Shown piece by piece: positions 43,837-52,828 of a DNA stretch of 64,000 nucleotides. A program made the translations under genes and the position numbers. The stretch is taken from NCBI GenBank assembly GCA_002726205.1, contig PBSL01000047.1:1-64000 (forward strand). Reading direction: 5' to 3'. Origin of the DNA: Planctomycetaceae bacterium (GTDB lineage: Bacteria > Planctomycetota > Planctomycetia > Planctomycetales > Planctomycetaceae). The stretch's first letter is position 1, and every line of letters begins with the position of its first letter. The notes below the pieces were generated by a model that was not told the DNA's origin, made no database searches, and saw only the letters and a list, made by a program, of their open reading frames with translations.

Positions 43837-45288
43837 ATGTCCGCACCGGAAGTTCATTACCGCGATACCAGTTACGCGTCCCGGCGAGATTTCCTTTCGC
43901 GGGCAGGGGCCGGTTGTGGTGCACTGGCATTGGCGGACCTGCTGAGCGATCGGGTCGTGGCCGCACCCGATCCCAGATCGCCGCTGGCACCGCGACCGGC
44001 TCACCACAGCCCGAGAGCCACCTCGGTGATCTGGCTGTTCATGCACGGGGCGCCCAGCCAGGTCGACACCTGGGACTACAAGCCGACCCTGGCCCGTCGC
44101 GACGGGCAGACACTGGAGGGTTTTGACCAATCGACGGGTTTTTTTGCCGGCCGTGGGGGGCCGATCATGAAGTCCCCGTTTTCGTTTCGCCAGTACGGTG
44201 ACTCGGGAACGTGGTGCTCGGAAATTTTTCCGAACCTGGCCCGCCACGTCGACGAGATGGCAATCGTGTACTCGTGTTTCGCTCATGAGAACAATCACTC
44301 GCCGGCCCAGTTCCAGATGAATACCGGCAAGGCTCGGATGGGTTTCCCCTGCGTGGGATCCTGGGTGACCTACGGGCTGGGCAGCGACAACCGGAACCTG
44401 CCGGGTTTCATGGTCATGTACGATTCGCGCGGACGGGGGACACCAAAGTCCCGGGCATCAGCCTGGGGAGCCGGTTTTCTGCCGGGTGTCTTCCAGGGTA
44501 CTGCGGTCAACAGTCAGGGTCCCCCGATCGCCAATCTTGGCCGTCCCCATCAACTGACCGGCAGGATGCAACGCCGGCAACTGGAATTGATCGCGAGGCT
44601 GAACCGGCGTCACCGTGATCGGTTGCCGGAACGCTCCGACCTGGACGCGAGAATCCGCAGCTTCGAACTGGCATTTCGGATGCAGCTGGCCGCGCCCGAA
44701 GCACTTGACCTCTCGGGCGAGACCGAATCGACGCAAAGACTCTACGGCCTGGATGACCCGCGTTGCGGCCACTTCGCACGGCAGGCGCTGATGGCCAGGC
44801 GGTTGATCGAGCGTGGCGTGCGATTCGTTCAGCTCTACAGTGGCGGCTTCAACAACGACGACTGCTGGGACGGTCACAACAATCTCGACAAGAACCATCG
44901 CCAGTTCGGCGGCGAAACCGATCGGCCGATTGGCGGGTTGCTGACCGATCTGAAGCAGAGAGGCCTGCTTGACTCGACGTTGGTCGTTTGCTGCGGTGAG
45001 TTCGGGCGGTTGCCGCTGGTGCAGAAGGGAGGCACCGGTCGCGATCACAACCCCAACGCTTTCACGACCTGGATGGCCGGCGGTGGGATCCGGGGCGGTG
45101 CCCGCCACGGGGCGACCGACGAGATCGGACTCAACGCGGTGACCGACCGCGTCAGTGTCCATGACCTGCACGCCACGATCCTGCACCAGTTGGGACTGGA
45201 CCACGAACGGCTGACGTTCCGTCGCAACAGCCGGGACTTTCGGCTGACCGACATCGCCGGGCGGGTGATTGGCGAGGTGGTCTCGTAG
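43837..45288 (+). CDS. DUF1501 protein (PSD1-paired class)
   Basis: The protein has 483 residues from the ATG at 43837; a GTG at 43804 in the same frame is possible but has no ribosome binding site. The Tat leader is ASRRDFLSRAGAGCGALALA. Paired-class marks are GAPSQVDTWDYKP, VGSWVTYGLGSDNRNLPGFM, CWDGHNNLDKNHRQ, GEFGRLPLVQ, GRDHNPNAFTTWMAGGG and ATDEIG. The end is VHDLHATILHQLGLDHERL. GRTP is changed to GRLP here. It is convergent with the S9 peptidase (32-nt gap). Confidence 0.94.
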   Translation: MSAPEVHYRDTSYASRRDFLSRAGAGCGALALADLLSDRVVAAPDPRSPLAPRPAHHSPRATSVIWLFMHGAPSQVDTWDYKPTLARRDGQTLEGFDQSTGFFAGRGGPIMKSPFSFRQYGDSGTWCSEIFPNLARHVDEMAIVYSCFAHENNHSPAQFQMNTGKARMGFPCVGSWVTYGLGSDNRNLPGFMVMYDSRGRGTPKSRASAWGAGFLPGVFQGTAVNSQGPPIANLGRPHQLTGRMQRRQLELIARLNRRHRDRLPERSDLDARIRSFELAFRMQLAAPEALDLSGETESTQRLYGLDDPRCGHFARQALMARRLIERGVRFVQLYSGGFNNDDCWDGHNNLDKNHRQFGGETDRPIGGLLTDLKQRGLLDSTLVVCCGEFGRLPLVQKGGTGRDHNPNAFTTWMAGGGIRGGARHGATDEIGLNAVTDRVSVHDLHATILHQLGLDHERLTFRRNSRDFRLTDIAGRVIGEVVS

Positions 45289-45320
45289 GGTTGGCGATCG
45301 TGAATCCGTGTCGGCCTTGC

Positions 45321-47372
45321 CTAGCGGTGGACCTCGAACCACTTCAACACATGGGCCACCTTGACCATCAGCCGGCTGGGGCGGGCAACGATTCGGTGAC
45401 CGGCCCCGGGAATGCGGACCATCATCGTGTCGATGCCTCGCAGTTTCAGGGCCTGGTAGAACTGTTCGGATTCGGAGATCGGCGTCCTGTGGTCGTCTTC
45501 GCCGGTCAGCAGCATCGTGGGCGTGGTGACCTTGCCGACCAGCGAGATCGGTGAACGGGCCAGATACCGTTCGGGTTCCTCCCACGGCAGATGGTGAAAC
45601 CAGTAGCGGGCGATCCCGGGGTAGGCGTCGGTGACACCGATGAAGCTGTGCCAGTTGATGACTGGTTTCTGGGCGACCGCGGCCCGGAATCGTCCGGTCT
45701 TGCCGACGACCCAGGCGGTGAGGATTCCACCGCCGCTGCCACCGGTGATGTATTGTTGCTGTGGATCAGCCCAGCCCCGTTCGATCAGCGTGTCGAGGCC
45801 GGACATCATGTCCTGGAAGTCGCCTTCGCTTGGGTAGTTGTGGTCGATCAGGTCGGCGAATTTCTTTCCATAACCGGTGCTGCCCCGGGGATTGGTGTAG
45901 AGCACGATGTAGCCGGCAGCCGCGTAGAGCTGGACCTCGAACGAGAACCGCTCGCCGTAGTTGGCAAACGGCCCGCCGTGGATTTCGAGCATCACCGGGT
46001 GGCGGCTGGATGTCTTGGTGCGGTTCTTGGCATCGAAGCCGGGAGGAGTGACGACCCAGCCATGGATTTCCCGGCCGTCGAACGATGACTTGTAGCGGAT
46101 CGACTCGGTGTGTCCGAGTTGACGTTGTGAGAAGAGGTCGTCGTTGAGCCGGGTGATGCGACGGGCCGGCTTGTCGCGCCGGGCGATTGCCACGTCGGCT
46201 GGATATTCGGGACGCGTTTGCGTGTAGGCGAGGGTGCCATTCTTCGAGACGCTGAAACTGCCGCTGGCGTAGGGGCGGCCGATCGTGGTCCCGCCAATGT
46301 TGCTGGCAACCGGCACGATGCGTTCCGGATCCTTCAACGACACGAATCCGACCCTGGTCACGCCCTGGTCGTCGTACTGCACGAACAGTCCGGTGCCGTC
46401 GGCAGCCCAGGTGCAACTCCAGAGGTTGCGGTCGAGTGATCCGGCCAGGCGGCGAGGGGCGGCCTGCTTGTCGTCGAGGCGGAACAGGGTCAACTCGTCG
46501 TCCTGGTAACTCTTGCCGATGTCCCGGTAACCGAGGTAGGCCACCCACTTGCCGTCCGGCGAAACCGTCGGACCGTGGTCGGGACCCTCACGGTTGGTCA
46601 GTTGTGCGATCGCCCTGTTCTCGACCGTGACGGCGAAGAGATCTGAACGCCGCGTCTCCAGTTCCCAGCCCTTGCGGCGGGTGGCCGAGAAGACGATGCG
46701 GTTCCCGTCGGCAGTCCAGGCGAGTTGACCCGAGTGGTTGTAGTTGCCGCTGGTGATCTGCCGGGGCCGTCCGCCGTCGGCGGGGATGACAAAGACGTGC
46801 GAGAATCCCCGTTCGAGGTAGCCTTGACCGTCGGAGCGATAGCGAGCCCGGTCGATCACTCGTGCCGGCTTGGCCCAGTCGGCGCCCTTGGGTGCCGCCG
46901 GCAGCGTGACAAACGGTTTGCGGGGCGAGGGGACCAGCATCGTGAAGGCCAACCAGCTGCCGTCGGGCGACCAGGCGAGGTTGCCCGGCGAGCGATCCAG
47001 TTGAGCGATGCGGGCGGTTTGCCCGGTACTCGCCCAGCGAACGATCAACTCGCTGCCGGAGTCACCGCTGACACTGTAGGCCAATCGCTGGCCATCGCGG
47101 GACCAGCGGGCTCCGGAGGCGCGGACCGAATCATCCAGCAGCGGGCGGTGGTTGCTGCCGTCGGCGTCGATGGTCCACAGTCGTCCGCGGACGCGATCGG
47201 CGATGATGTCCATCGAGTTGCGGGTGTAGACGACCCGTTTGCCATCGGGGGAGATCTGAGGGTTCGAGGCAAACTCGATCGCGAAGGCGTCGATCAGTTC
47301 CAGGGGGCTGGCGGCGGTCAGTACCTGGCCGCTGGCCAGGAAGATCGTCAGTGCGAGCAGTGGGCGAATCAT
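45321..47372 (-). CDS. Secreted S9-family prolyl oligopeptidase-like peptidase
   Basis: The protein has 683 residues from the ATG at 47372; the upstream open frame lacks a leader. The signal peptide is MIRPLLALTIFLASGQVLTA. An N-terminal TolB-like beta-propeller (NPQISPDGKRVVYTR, GPTVSPDGKWVAYLGYRD) is followed by an alpha/beta-hydrolase catalytic domain. The Ser is in YITGGSGGGILTAW (about residue 546), the Asp in LLTGEDDHRTPI (about 622) and the His in PGAGHRI (about 658). This is the dipeptidyl-peptidase/acylaminoacyl-peptidase arrangement. It acts outside the cytoplasm on short peptides. Confidence 0.94.
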   Translation of the reverse strand: MIRPLLALTIFLASGQVLTAASPLELIDAFAIEFASNPQISPDGKRVVYTRNSMDIIADRVRGRLWTIDADGSNHRPLLDDSVRASGARWSRDGQRLAYSVSGDSGSELIVRWASTGQTARIAQLDRSPGNLAWSPDGSWLAFTMLVPSPRKPFVTLPAAPKGADWAKPARVIDRARYRSDGQGYLERGFSHVFVIPADGGRPRQITSGNYNHSGQLAWTADGNRIVFSATRRKGWELETRRSDLFAVTVENRAIAQLTNREGPDHGPTVSPDGKWVAYLGYRDIGKSYQDDELTLFRLDDKQAAPRRLAGSLDRNLWSCTWAADGTGLFVQYDDQGVTRVGFVSLKDPERIVPVASNIGGTTIGRPYASGSFSVSKNGTLAYTQTRPEYPADVAIARRDKPARRITRLNDDLFSQRQLGHTESIRYKSSFDGREIHGWVVTPPGFDAKNRTKTSSRHPVMLEIHGGPFANYGERFSFEVQLYAAAGYIVLYTNPRGSTGYGKKFADLIDHNYPSEGDFQDMMSGLDTLIERGWADPQQQYITGGSGGGILTAWVVGKTGRFRAAVAQKPVINWHSFIGVTDAYPGIARYWFHHLPWEEPERYLARSPISLVGKVTTPTMLLTGEDDHRTPISESEQFYQALKLRGIDTMMVRIPGAGHRIVARPSRLMVKVAHVLKWFEVHR

Positions 47373-47438
47373 GATGCTGTCGGAGTCCTTGAGTAACGGA
47401 AAAAACCAGGGCCTCGTCTGAAACACCCGCTGCCGGGA

Positions 47439-48116
47439 TCAGTTCCAGCCCATCAAGGCAAGTAGAGACCTGCCGCTGTTCAATGCATCGAGAATCAGGA
47501 AATTGGCGATCCCGGTCCATCCCCCTGCCAGATGCGCGAGGATGACTCCATGAAAGACAATGTGGAGGGGGACGAAAATGCTGAAAGAGTAGAGGGTCCC
47601 GTGGACGGTGATGTCGGTCTGGTGAGTCCCCGTTTCATGAATTGTGCTCATGATCTGGTACCCGAAGAAAATGCCCATGACCAGAAAATAGGTCCCCAGG
47701 AGTTCTTCTTTGCAGATGAGATGGAAAGGCAACCACAGGTAGCAGGCCGTCGGGAAGAAATAGGGAGACAGGCAGATCATCAGGTCAGAGAAGGTACCCC
47801 CGGGCCTGTGAGTAAACTTGCCGTGTCCTTTTGCGTACACGTGAAAACCAACCGGTTTCCTGAAAAACAGCAGTGCCCAGATGTTGTGTGTCAACTCGTG
47901 TTCAAACGTGGTGAAGAAAACCAGTCGCTTGCGGAATTTTGAGACCGTCAACAGTGACAGCACCGTTCCGACAAAGAAGAAAACGGCGTGTTGAGAAAGA
48001 GCCGTGAGCAGACCACCGACGATGACAAGCAGGTTGTATCCACAGAGCAGCCCCAGCAGGCCGCTGGCGATGGGTGTGAGGACGATCGTGAGTGCCTTGC
48101 ACAGTTGACGAATCAT
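47439..48116 (-). CDS. Polytopic membrane protein with HExxH motif, possible metalloprotease
   Basis: The 225-residue protein has about five or six hydrophobic segments. HELTH at residues 73-77 (in FFTTFEHELTHNIWAL) is a zincin-type motif at the edge of a membrane helix, as in site-2/M50B-like proteases. A later FSDLMICLSPYFFP may hold a further ligand but is not a textbook motif. I do not recognise the family firmly. The gene is visibly A+T-richer than its neighbours (28 of 60 bases G or C at 47641-47700 against 42 of 60 at 46261-46320), which suggests transfer. It lies 66 nt upstream of the S9 peptidase on the same strand. Confidence 0.78.
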   Translation of the reverse strand: MIRQLCKALTIVLTPIASGLLGLLCGYNLLVIVGGLLTALSQHAVFFFVGTVLSLLTVSKFRKRLVFFTTFEHELTHNIWALLFFRKPVGFHVYAKGHGKFTHRPGGTFSDLMICLSPYFFPTACYLWLPFHLICKEELLGTYFLVMGIFFGYQIMSTIHETGTHQTDITVHGTLYSFSIFVPLHIVFHGVILAHLAGGWTGIANFLILDALNSGRSLLALMGWN

Positions 48117-48170
48117 GTTGTCACGTTCCTGGTTTCCAGGCGAGTCGCGAGGACCCGGGATTGGCGTGGT

Positions 48171-49148
48171 TTACCGCCGGGTTGGCTTGGCCAGCAGTTT
48201 CAGCATGCCACGACCCAGCGCGTCGCCGATCAGGAAGTAGCTTTCGGCGTTACCGAACCAGTGGTGTCCGTGTCCGACGTTGGGCGAGTCCTGGGCGGGT
48301 CGGGCGAAGGCGGTGGTCGAGACGAACGCCACTCCCTCGGACCGCCGGGCGGCCTCCGCCTGGGCGGCGCGGATTGCCAGCATGTTCTTGCCAGCCTTCG
48401 GTCCCCCGTTGCCCAGTTCTCCGATGACAACCGGCAGGCCTGGTGATCTCAGGTCGCGACGAACATCGTTGACCAGGTGGACGAGGTTCTGTTGGTACTC
48501 GGAGCGGGCCTTGCCGTCGAACATGTCGTTCCAGCCCTGGAACCAGACGAATCCCGCCAGGCGATACCCTCCGGCCGACGGCTTGGGCAGTTCCTGCTGC
48601 AAGCGGGCCAGTCCCGCGTGAACCTCGGAGAGCATCCGGTGGTAGTAGGCCCCGGTTGGTCCGGTGGCACTGGGAGGACGGAAGTCCCGGTGGAGGCTCT
48701 TGCCCCCCCAGGCGGTCTTGATCAACAGGACCGGCGCCTGGATCGCGTCACCGACGACGTGACCGAACTGGAATTCGGGTCCGATGTGGTGCTTGCCGGG
48801 GTAGCCGGCGAACCCGATCGAGAGGCCGCCGCTCTTGAGTTTCTCGCGGGTCCGGAAACGGACGAACACGTCATCACGGACGACCCAGTCTCCCCCGGCG
48901 GTACGAACGTGCGCGTACCGTTTCGCGTTGGCCGGGACCTGGATCACTTTCAGCAGCGTGCCCCGCCCCCCGTTGTAGTGCTTGGGATGATCGAGATCGA
49001 CGACTCCCTGGCCCTGCATGTTGGACTGGCCGGCAAGGATGAAGACCTGCAGCGGCGGGGGCGGTGGATCGGCAGCCGACGTCGTCGTGGCCAGCCAACC
49101 TGCCAGCAGCAGTGTGGCCAGGCCGGTGATGGTGCCAGAAGCAGGCAT
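48171..49148 (-). CDS. Secreted SASA-type carbohydrate esterase (sialate O-acetylesterase-like)
   Basis: The 325-residue protein has a leader (GLATLLLAGWLATTTSAAD) followed by a proline run. The SGNH/SASA blocks are FILAGQSNMQGQG (nucleophile Ser), the oxyanion Gly/Asn regions, GFVWFQGWNDMF and the terminal GHGHHWFGNAESYFLIGDAL. It is predicted to deacetylate polysaccharide residues outside the cytoplasm. It follows the paired DUF1501 gene by only 3 nt, so it belongs to the same operon as a DUF1549/1553 + DUF1501 pair. Confidence 0.92.
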   Translation of the reverse strand: MPASGTITGLATLLLAGWLATTTSAADPPPPPLQVFILAGQSNMQGQGVVDLDHPKHYNGGRGTLLKVIQVPANAKRYAHVRTAGGDWVVRDDVFVRFRTREKLKSGGLSIGFAGYPGKHHIGPEFQFGHVVGDAIQAPVLLIKTAWGGKSLHRDFRPPSATGPTGAYYHRMLSEVHAGLARLQQELPKPSAGGYRLAGFVWFQGWNDMFDGKARSEYQQNLVHLVNDVRRDLRSPGLPVVIGELGNGGPKAGKNMLAIRAAQAEAARRSEGVAFVSTTAFARPAQDSPNVGHGHHWFGNAESYFLIGDALGRGMLKLLAKPTRR

Positions 49149-49151
49149 GGG

Positions 49152-50558
49152 CTATCCCTGCACCAGTCGCTCGGCGAGATTGTTCTGGCCACCGACGTCG
49201 GTCAGCCGGTGGTAACGGCCTTCGAAGTAGTAGGTCAATTCCTCGTGGTCGAGGCCGAGCAGTCCGAGCATCGAGGCGTGCAGGTCGTTGACGTGGACCT
49301 TGTCTTCGACTGCCGCGAAGCCGAAGTCGTCGGTGGCACCAATCGCCTTGCCGCCGCGAATGCCGCCCCCGGCCATCCAGGCACTGAAACCGTAAGGGTG
49401 ATGATCGCGGCCGTTGGAACCCTGCATGATCGGGGTGCGGCCGAACTCGCCGACCCAGACCAGCAGGGTGCTTTCGAGCAGTCCGCGTTGTTCCAGGTCG
49501 CTGATCAGCCCGGCAATCGGTTGGTCCACCTTTTTTCCCTGGCTGGTGTGGTTGCCCTGGCAGTCACCGTGAGCATCCCAGCCACCGCTGATCAGTTGCA
49601 CGTAACGCACACCCCGCTCGACCATCCGCCGGGCCATCAGGCACATCTTGCCGAAGCGGTCGGCCGGTCCTGCCCCGATACCGTACAGGTCGCGGGTGGC
49701 CTTGGTTTCGTGGGAGAGGTCGATCAGTTCCGGGGCCGCCGTCTGCATCCGGAAGGCCAGTTCGTAGTTGGCGATGCGGGCATCGAGGCGGCTGTCGCCG
49801 GGGCGAGTCGCAAGGTGTTGGCGATTCCAACGGTTGATCTGGTCGAGCAGCATCCGTTGTTCGCCGGCAGCGATGTTCTTGTGACGCGCCAGGTTCTGGA
49901 TCGGGGTTCCCTGGGCCCGCATGTCGGTGCCCTGGTAGACGGCCGGCAGAAACCCGGAGCTGTACATCGAAGCTCCGTTGCGGAAAATGCCGTCGGTCAT
50001 GGCGATGTAGGCCGGCAGGCTGTTGCTCTGGGTTCCCAGGCCATAGACGACCCAGGCGCCGGTACTGGGGTGTCCCAGCAGGCGGGTGCCCGAGTGCATC
50101 ATGATCATCGCCGAACCGTGAATGAACAGGTCGTGGTGCAGTGAACGAATGATTGCCAGTTTGTCGGCGTGCCGGGAGAGGCGGGGGAAGATACTGGAGA
50201 TTTCCAGGCCACTCTCGCCGCACCTGTTGAACTGGAATCGCGGGGCCATCACTTTCGCGTCGGCGGTGTTGATCTGGGCCAGGTCATAATCCTGCAGGCT
50301 CTTGGGAAGGAGTTGCCCGTCGAACTTCTTCATGACGGGCTTGGGGTCAAAGGTCTCCAGTTGACTGGGGCCCCCCTGCATGAACAGGAAGATGACATTC
50401 CTGGCGGTCCCGGGCAGATGGGCCGACCGGGCCAGCAACGGATTGGCCGCCGACGCCGCCTGGCCGCGGGCCTCGTTTCTTAACAGCTCCCCCAGGGCCA
50501 GGCCGCCAAAGCCCAGCCCACCGGTCTGGAGGAACTCGCGTCGTGAAGAAATGGTCAT
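49152..50558 (-). CDS. DUF1501 protein (PSD1-paired class)
   Basis: The protein has 468 residues from the ATG at 50558; the frame is open to 50939, but that part lies inside the upstream gene. The Tat leader is SSRREFLQTGGLGFGGLALG. Paired-class marks are GGPSQLETFDPKP, GAWVVYGLGTQSNSLPAYIA, GWDAHGDCQGNH, GEFGRTPIMQ, GRDHHPYGFSAWMAGGG and ATDDFG. The C-terminus is VHVNDLHASMLGLLGLDHEE. The partner DUF1549/1553 gene ends 32 nt upstream and an esterase starts 3 nt downstream. Confidence 0.94.
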   Translation of the reverse strand: MTISSRREFLQTGGLGFGGLALGELLRNEARGQAASAANPLLARSAHLPGTARNVIFLFMQGGPSQLETFDPKPVMKKFDGQLLPKSLQDYDLAQINTADAKVMAPRFQFNRCGESGLEISSIFPRLSRHADKLAIIRSLHHDLFIHGSAMIMMHSGTRLLGHPSTGAWVVYGLGTQSNSLPAYIAMTDGIFRNGASMYSSGFLPAVYQGTDMRAQGTPIQNLARHKNIAAGEQRMLLDQINRWNRQHLATRPGDSRLDARIANYELAFRMQTAAPELIDLSHETKATRDLYGIGAGPADRFGKMCLMARRMVERGVRYVQLISGGWDAHGDCQGNHTSQGKKVDQPIAGLISDLEQRGLLESTLLVWVGEFGRTPIMQGSNGRDHHPYGFSAWMAGGGIRGGKAIGATDDFGFAAVEDKVHVNDLHASMLGLLGLDHEELTYYFEGRYHRLTDVGGQNNLAERLVQG

Positions 50559-50590
50559 GACCGGGTGGCCTGTTGTGATTTCCTGGCTTG

Positions 50591-52792
50591 TCAGTCCGCG
50601 AACGCAAACTCGGTGAGGTTGAAAACGGCCAGGCAGAGTTTGGAGAGGGCATGCCCCTTGGCCGGCGGCAGGGCGGCCAGTGCCGGGGGCGAGCCATCCA
50701 GGGGGCCGGCCTTGGTCTGTTCCAGGGCCTCGAGCAGCTTCAGGGCCGAGGCGGATTCCTCGGCCCGGGGCGGGCGGCCCAGGGTGATTTGCCAGAGCCG
50801 CTCGACGCGGGCCTTCGAGTCGGCGCCGGCCTCCTTGGCCACGCGGCCGGCCAGGTGCATCGCCTGGCGGAAGACGGACTTGTTGTTGAGTCCCCACAGC
50901 GCCTGCGGGGCGACGGTGGTCACATCGCGGGTCGGACAACTGACCGACGTGACCGGCGTGTCGAAGACATCGAACATCGGGAACTTGAAGTTGCGACGCA
51001 CGAGGATGTAGAGACCGCGGCGGGTGTGCTGGGCCGGATCAGCCGAGACGACCCAGTGCCATTTTTCCCGCAGCGAGGCGATCTCGTCGGCCGCCAGCGG
51101 CGGCACCACCGGAGGACCCCCCATCGCCGGGTTCAACGTGCCCGCTGACACGTGGACCGCGTCCCACAGCGCTTCGGCCTCGAGTCGTCGCCGGCTGAAT
51201 CGCCACAGCAACCGGTTGTCGGGATCCTCGGCCAGGTGCTTGGCAGTGGCAAACCGGCTGGTTTGCCGGTAGGTCGCCGAGTTCATGATCAGGCGGTGCA
51301 GGTTCTTGACCTTCCAGCCGTCGGCGACGAAGCCGGTGGCAAGCCAGTCAAGCAGGCCGGGATGCGAGGGCAGCTGGCCCATCTTGCCGAGATCGTTGGG
51401 TGTCTCGACGATGCCACGGCCGAAGTGCCACTGCCAGATCCGGTTGACCATCACGCGGGCTGTCAGGGGATGGTCGGGTCTTGTCAGCCAGAGGGCGAAT
51501 TGTGCACGGCTTCCGAAGGGCTGGGGCAACGCTGCGGGCGTGCCGGTGGCCTGGGCCAGGGATGCCGGCAGCGCCGGCGACATCCGTTGCAACGGCTTGT
51601 TCAGTTCGCCTCGCTCGAGCAGATGGACGGGCCGGATCAACGCGGGATGCTGCCGGCCGAGCACGCTGGCGGTGGGGATGTGCATCAGGCCGACGTAATC
51701 GACGGCCGCCTGGCCGGCGGCACGTTCTGGCAACTTGAGCACCGACTCGGCGACGGCGGTGAGCAGCGTCTGCTTGCGGGCGGATTGTTCGGGAGTCAAC
51801 GGCTTGCCCTTGGTCCGGGCTTCGAACTGCCGGTAGGTCTTCGTCGCCTCCTGGACCGCAACCACCTTGGGGTACGCTTGCCGCCAGTCGGCTTCTTCCA
51901 TTGCCGTCCACAGCGGGAGCTCGACTTCCCGGGCCGAGGCGAAGATGGCGTGCAGGGCAAAGTAATCGGCCTGGGTGAACGGGTCGAACTTGTGTTCGTG
52001 ACAACGGGCGCATCCCAGCGTCAGTCCCATGAACGCCGACGCGGTCGTGTTGACCCAGTCGATGGTGGTCTCGTAGGCCAGTCGTCGGGCGTCAAGGCCG
52101 GACTCGTGGACTCGTGGACCCAGGCTGAAGAAGCCGGTCCCGACACGGGCCTCGAGGTGACGCCGCTTCTTGGCCGGGACGATGTAGACGCGACGAGGAT
52201 CCAGGTCGAGATTGTCGGGCCAGAGTTCGTCACCGGCGATCTGTTCCTGGACGAAGGTGTGATAGGGCTTGTCGTCGTTGAAGCTGTTGACGACGTAATC
52301 CCGGTACCGCCAGGCATTGCGGTAGTAGATGTCGGTTTCGTAACCCCCGCTGTCGGCGTAGCGAGCGACGTCCAGCCAGTGCCGGCCCCATCGCTCGCCG
52401 TAGTGCTTCGAGTCCAACAGCGTGTCGATCAGTCGCGACCAGGCGCCGGCTGACTTGTCATCGAGAAATGCGGCGACCTGGTCGGGCGAGGGAGGCAGGC
52501 CGATCAGGTCGAAATAGGCTCGGCGGACCAGTGTCCGGCGAGATGCTTCGCCGGCCGCCTCCAGGCCGGCTTCCCCGAGTTGCTGCAGGACAAACTGGTC
52601 GATGGGGTTTCGCACCCGCGCGGTCGGCTTCAGCGACTTGCGATCCGGCGGCGTGGGACGTGTCGGTTTTCGGAAGGCCCAGTGGATTTCCTCGGGCGGC
52701 TTGGCCGGATCGGCTGCCACCGCGCGTTCGGCCTGTACCGCACACGCCAGTACGACGAGCGTGGCCAGAGCCTGAGGAAGCGTCGGTCGCAT
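50591..52792 (-). CDS. DUF1549-DUF1553 (PSCyt2/PSD1) protein without PSCyt1
   Basis: The 733-residue protein has a signal peptide (LATLVVLACAVQAERAVAAD). DUF1549 includes YGERWGRHWLDVARYADSG and the haem-type LGCARCHEHKFDP. An extra stretch of about 110 residues between DUF1549 and DUF1553 (from WRQAYPKVVAVQEATKTYRQ) is rich in Ala and Gln and looks helical. DUF1553 ends LCLAVFNLTEFAFAD. There is only one CxxCH. First gene of the operon DUF1549/1553, DUF1501, SASA esterase. Confidence 0.93.
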   Translation of the reverse strand: MRPTLPQALATLVVLACAVQAERAVAADPAKPPEEIHWAFRKPTRPTPPDRKSLKPTARVRNPIDQFVLQQLGEAGLEAAGEASRRTLVRRAYFDLIGLPPSPDQVAAFLDDKSAGAWSRLIDTLLDSKHYGERWGRHWLDVARYADSGGYETDIYYRNAWRYRDYVVNSFNDDKPYHTFVQEQIAGDELWPDNLDLDPRRVYIVPAKKRRHLEARVGTGFFSLGPRVHESGLDARRLAYETTIDWVNTTASAFMGLTLGCARCHEHKFDPFTQADYFALHAIFASAREVELPLWTAMEEADWRQAYPKVVAVQEATKTYRQFEARTKGKPLTPEQSARKQTLLTAVAESVLKLPERAAGQAAVDYVGLMHIPTASVLGRQHPALIRPVHLLERGELNKPLQRMSPALPASLAQATGTPAALPQPFGSRAQFALWLTRPDHPLTARVMVNRIWQWHFGRGIVETPNDLGKMGQLPSHPGLLDWLATGFVADGWKVKNLHRLIMNSATYRQTSRFATAKHLAEDPDNRLLWRFSRRRLEAEALWDAVHVSAGTLNPAMGGPPVVPPLAADEIASLREKWHWVVSADPAQHTRRGLYILVRRNFKFPMFDVFDTPVTSVSCPTRDVTTVAPQALWGLNNKSVFRQAMHLAGRVAKEAGADSKARVERLWQITLGRPPRAEESASALKLLEALEQTKAGPLDGSPPALAALPPAKGHALSKLCLAVFNLTEFAFAD

Positions 52793-52828
52793 CGGGTACC
52801 TCCGGGGGGGTGGCGTCGAGATCCGGGT

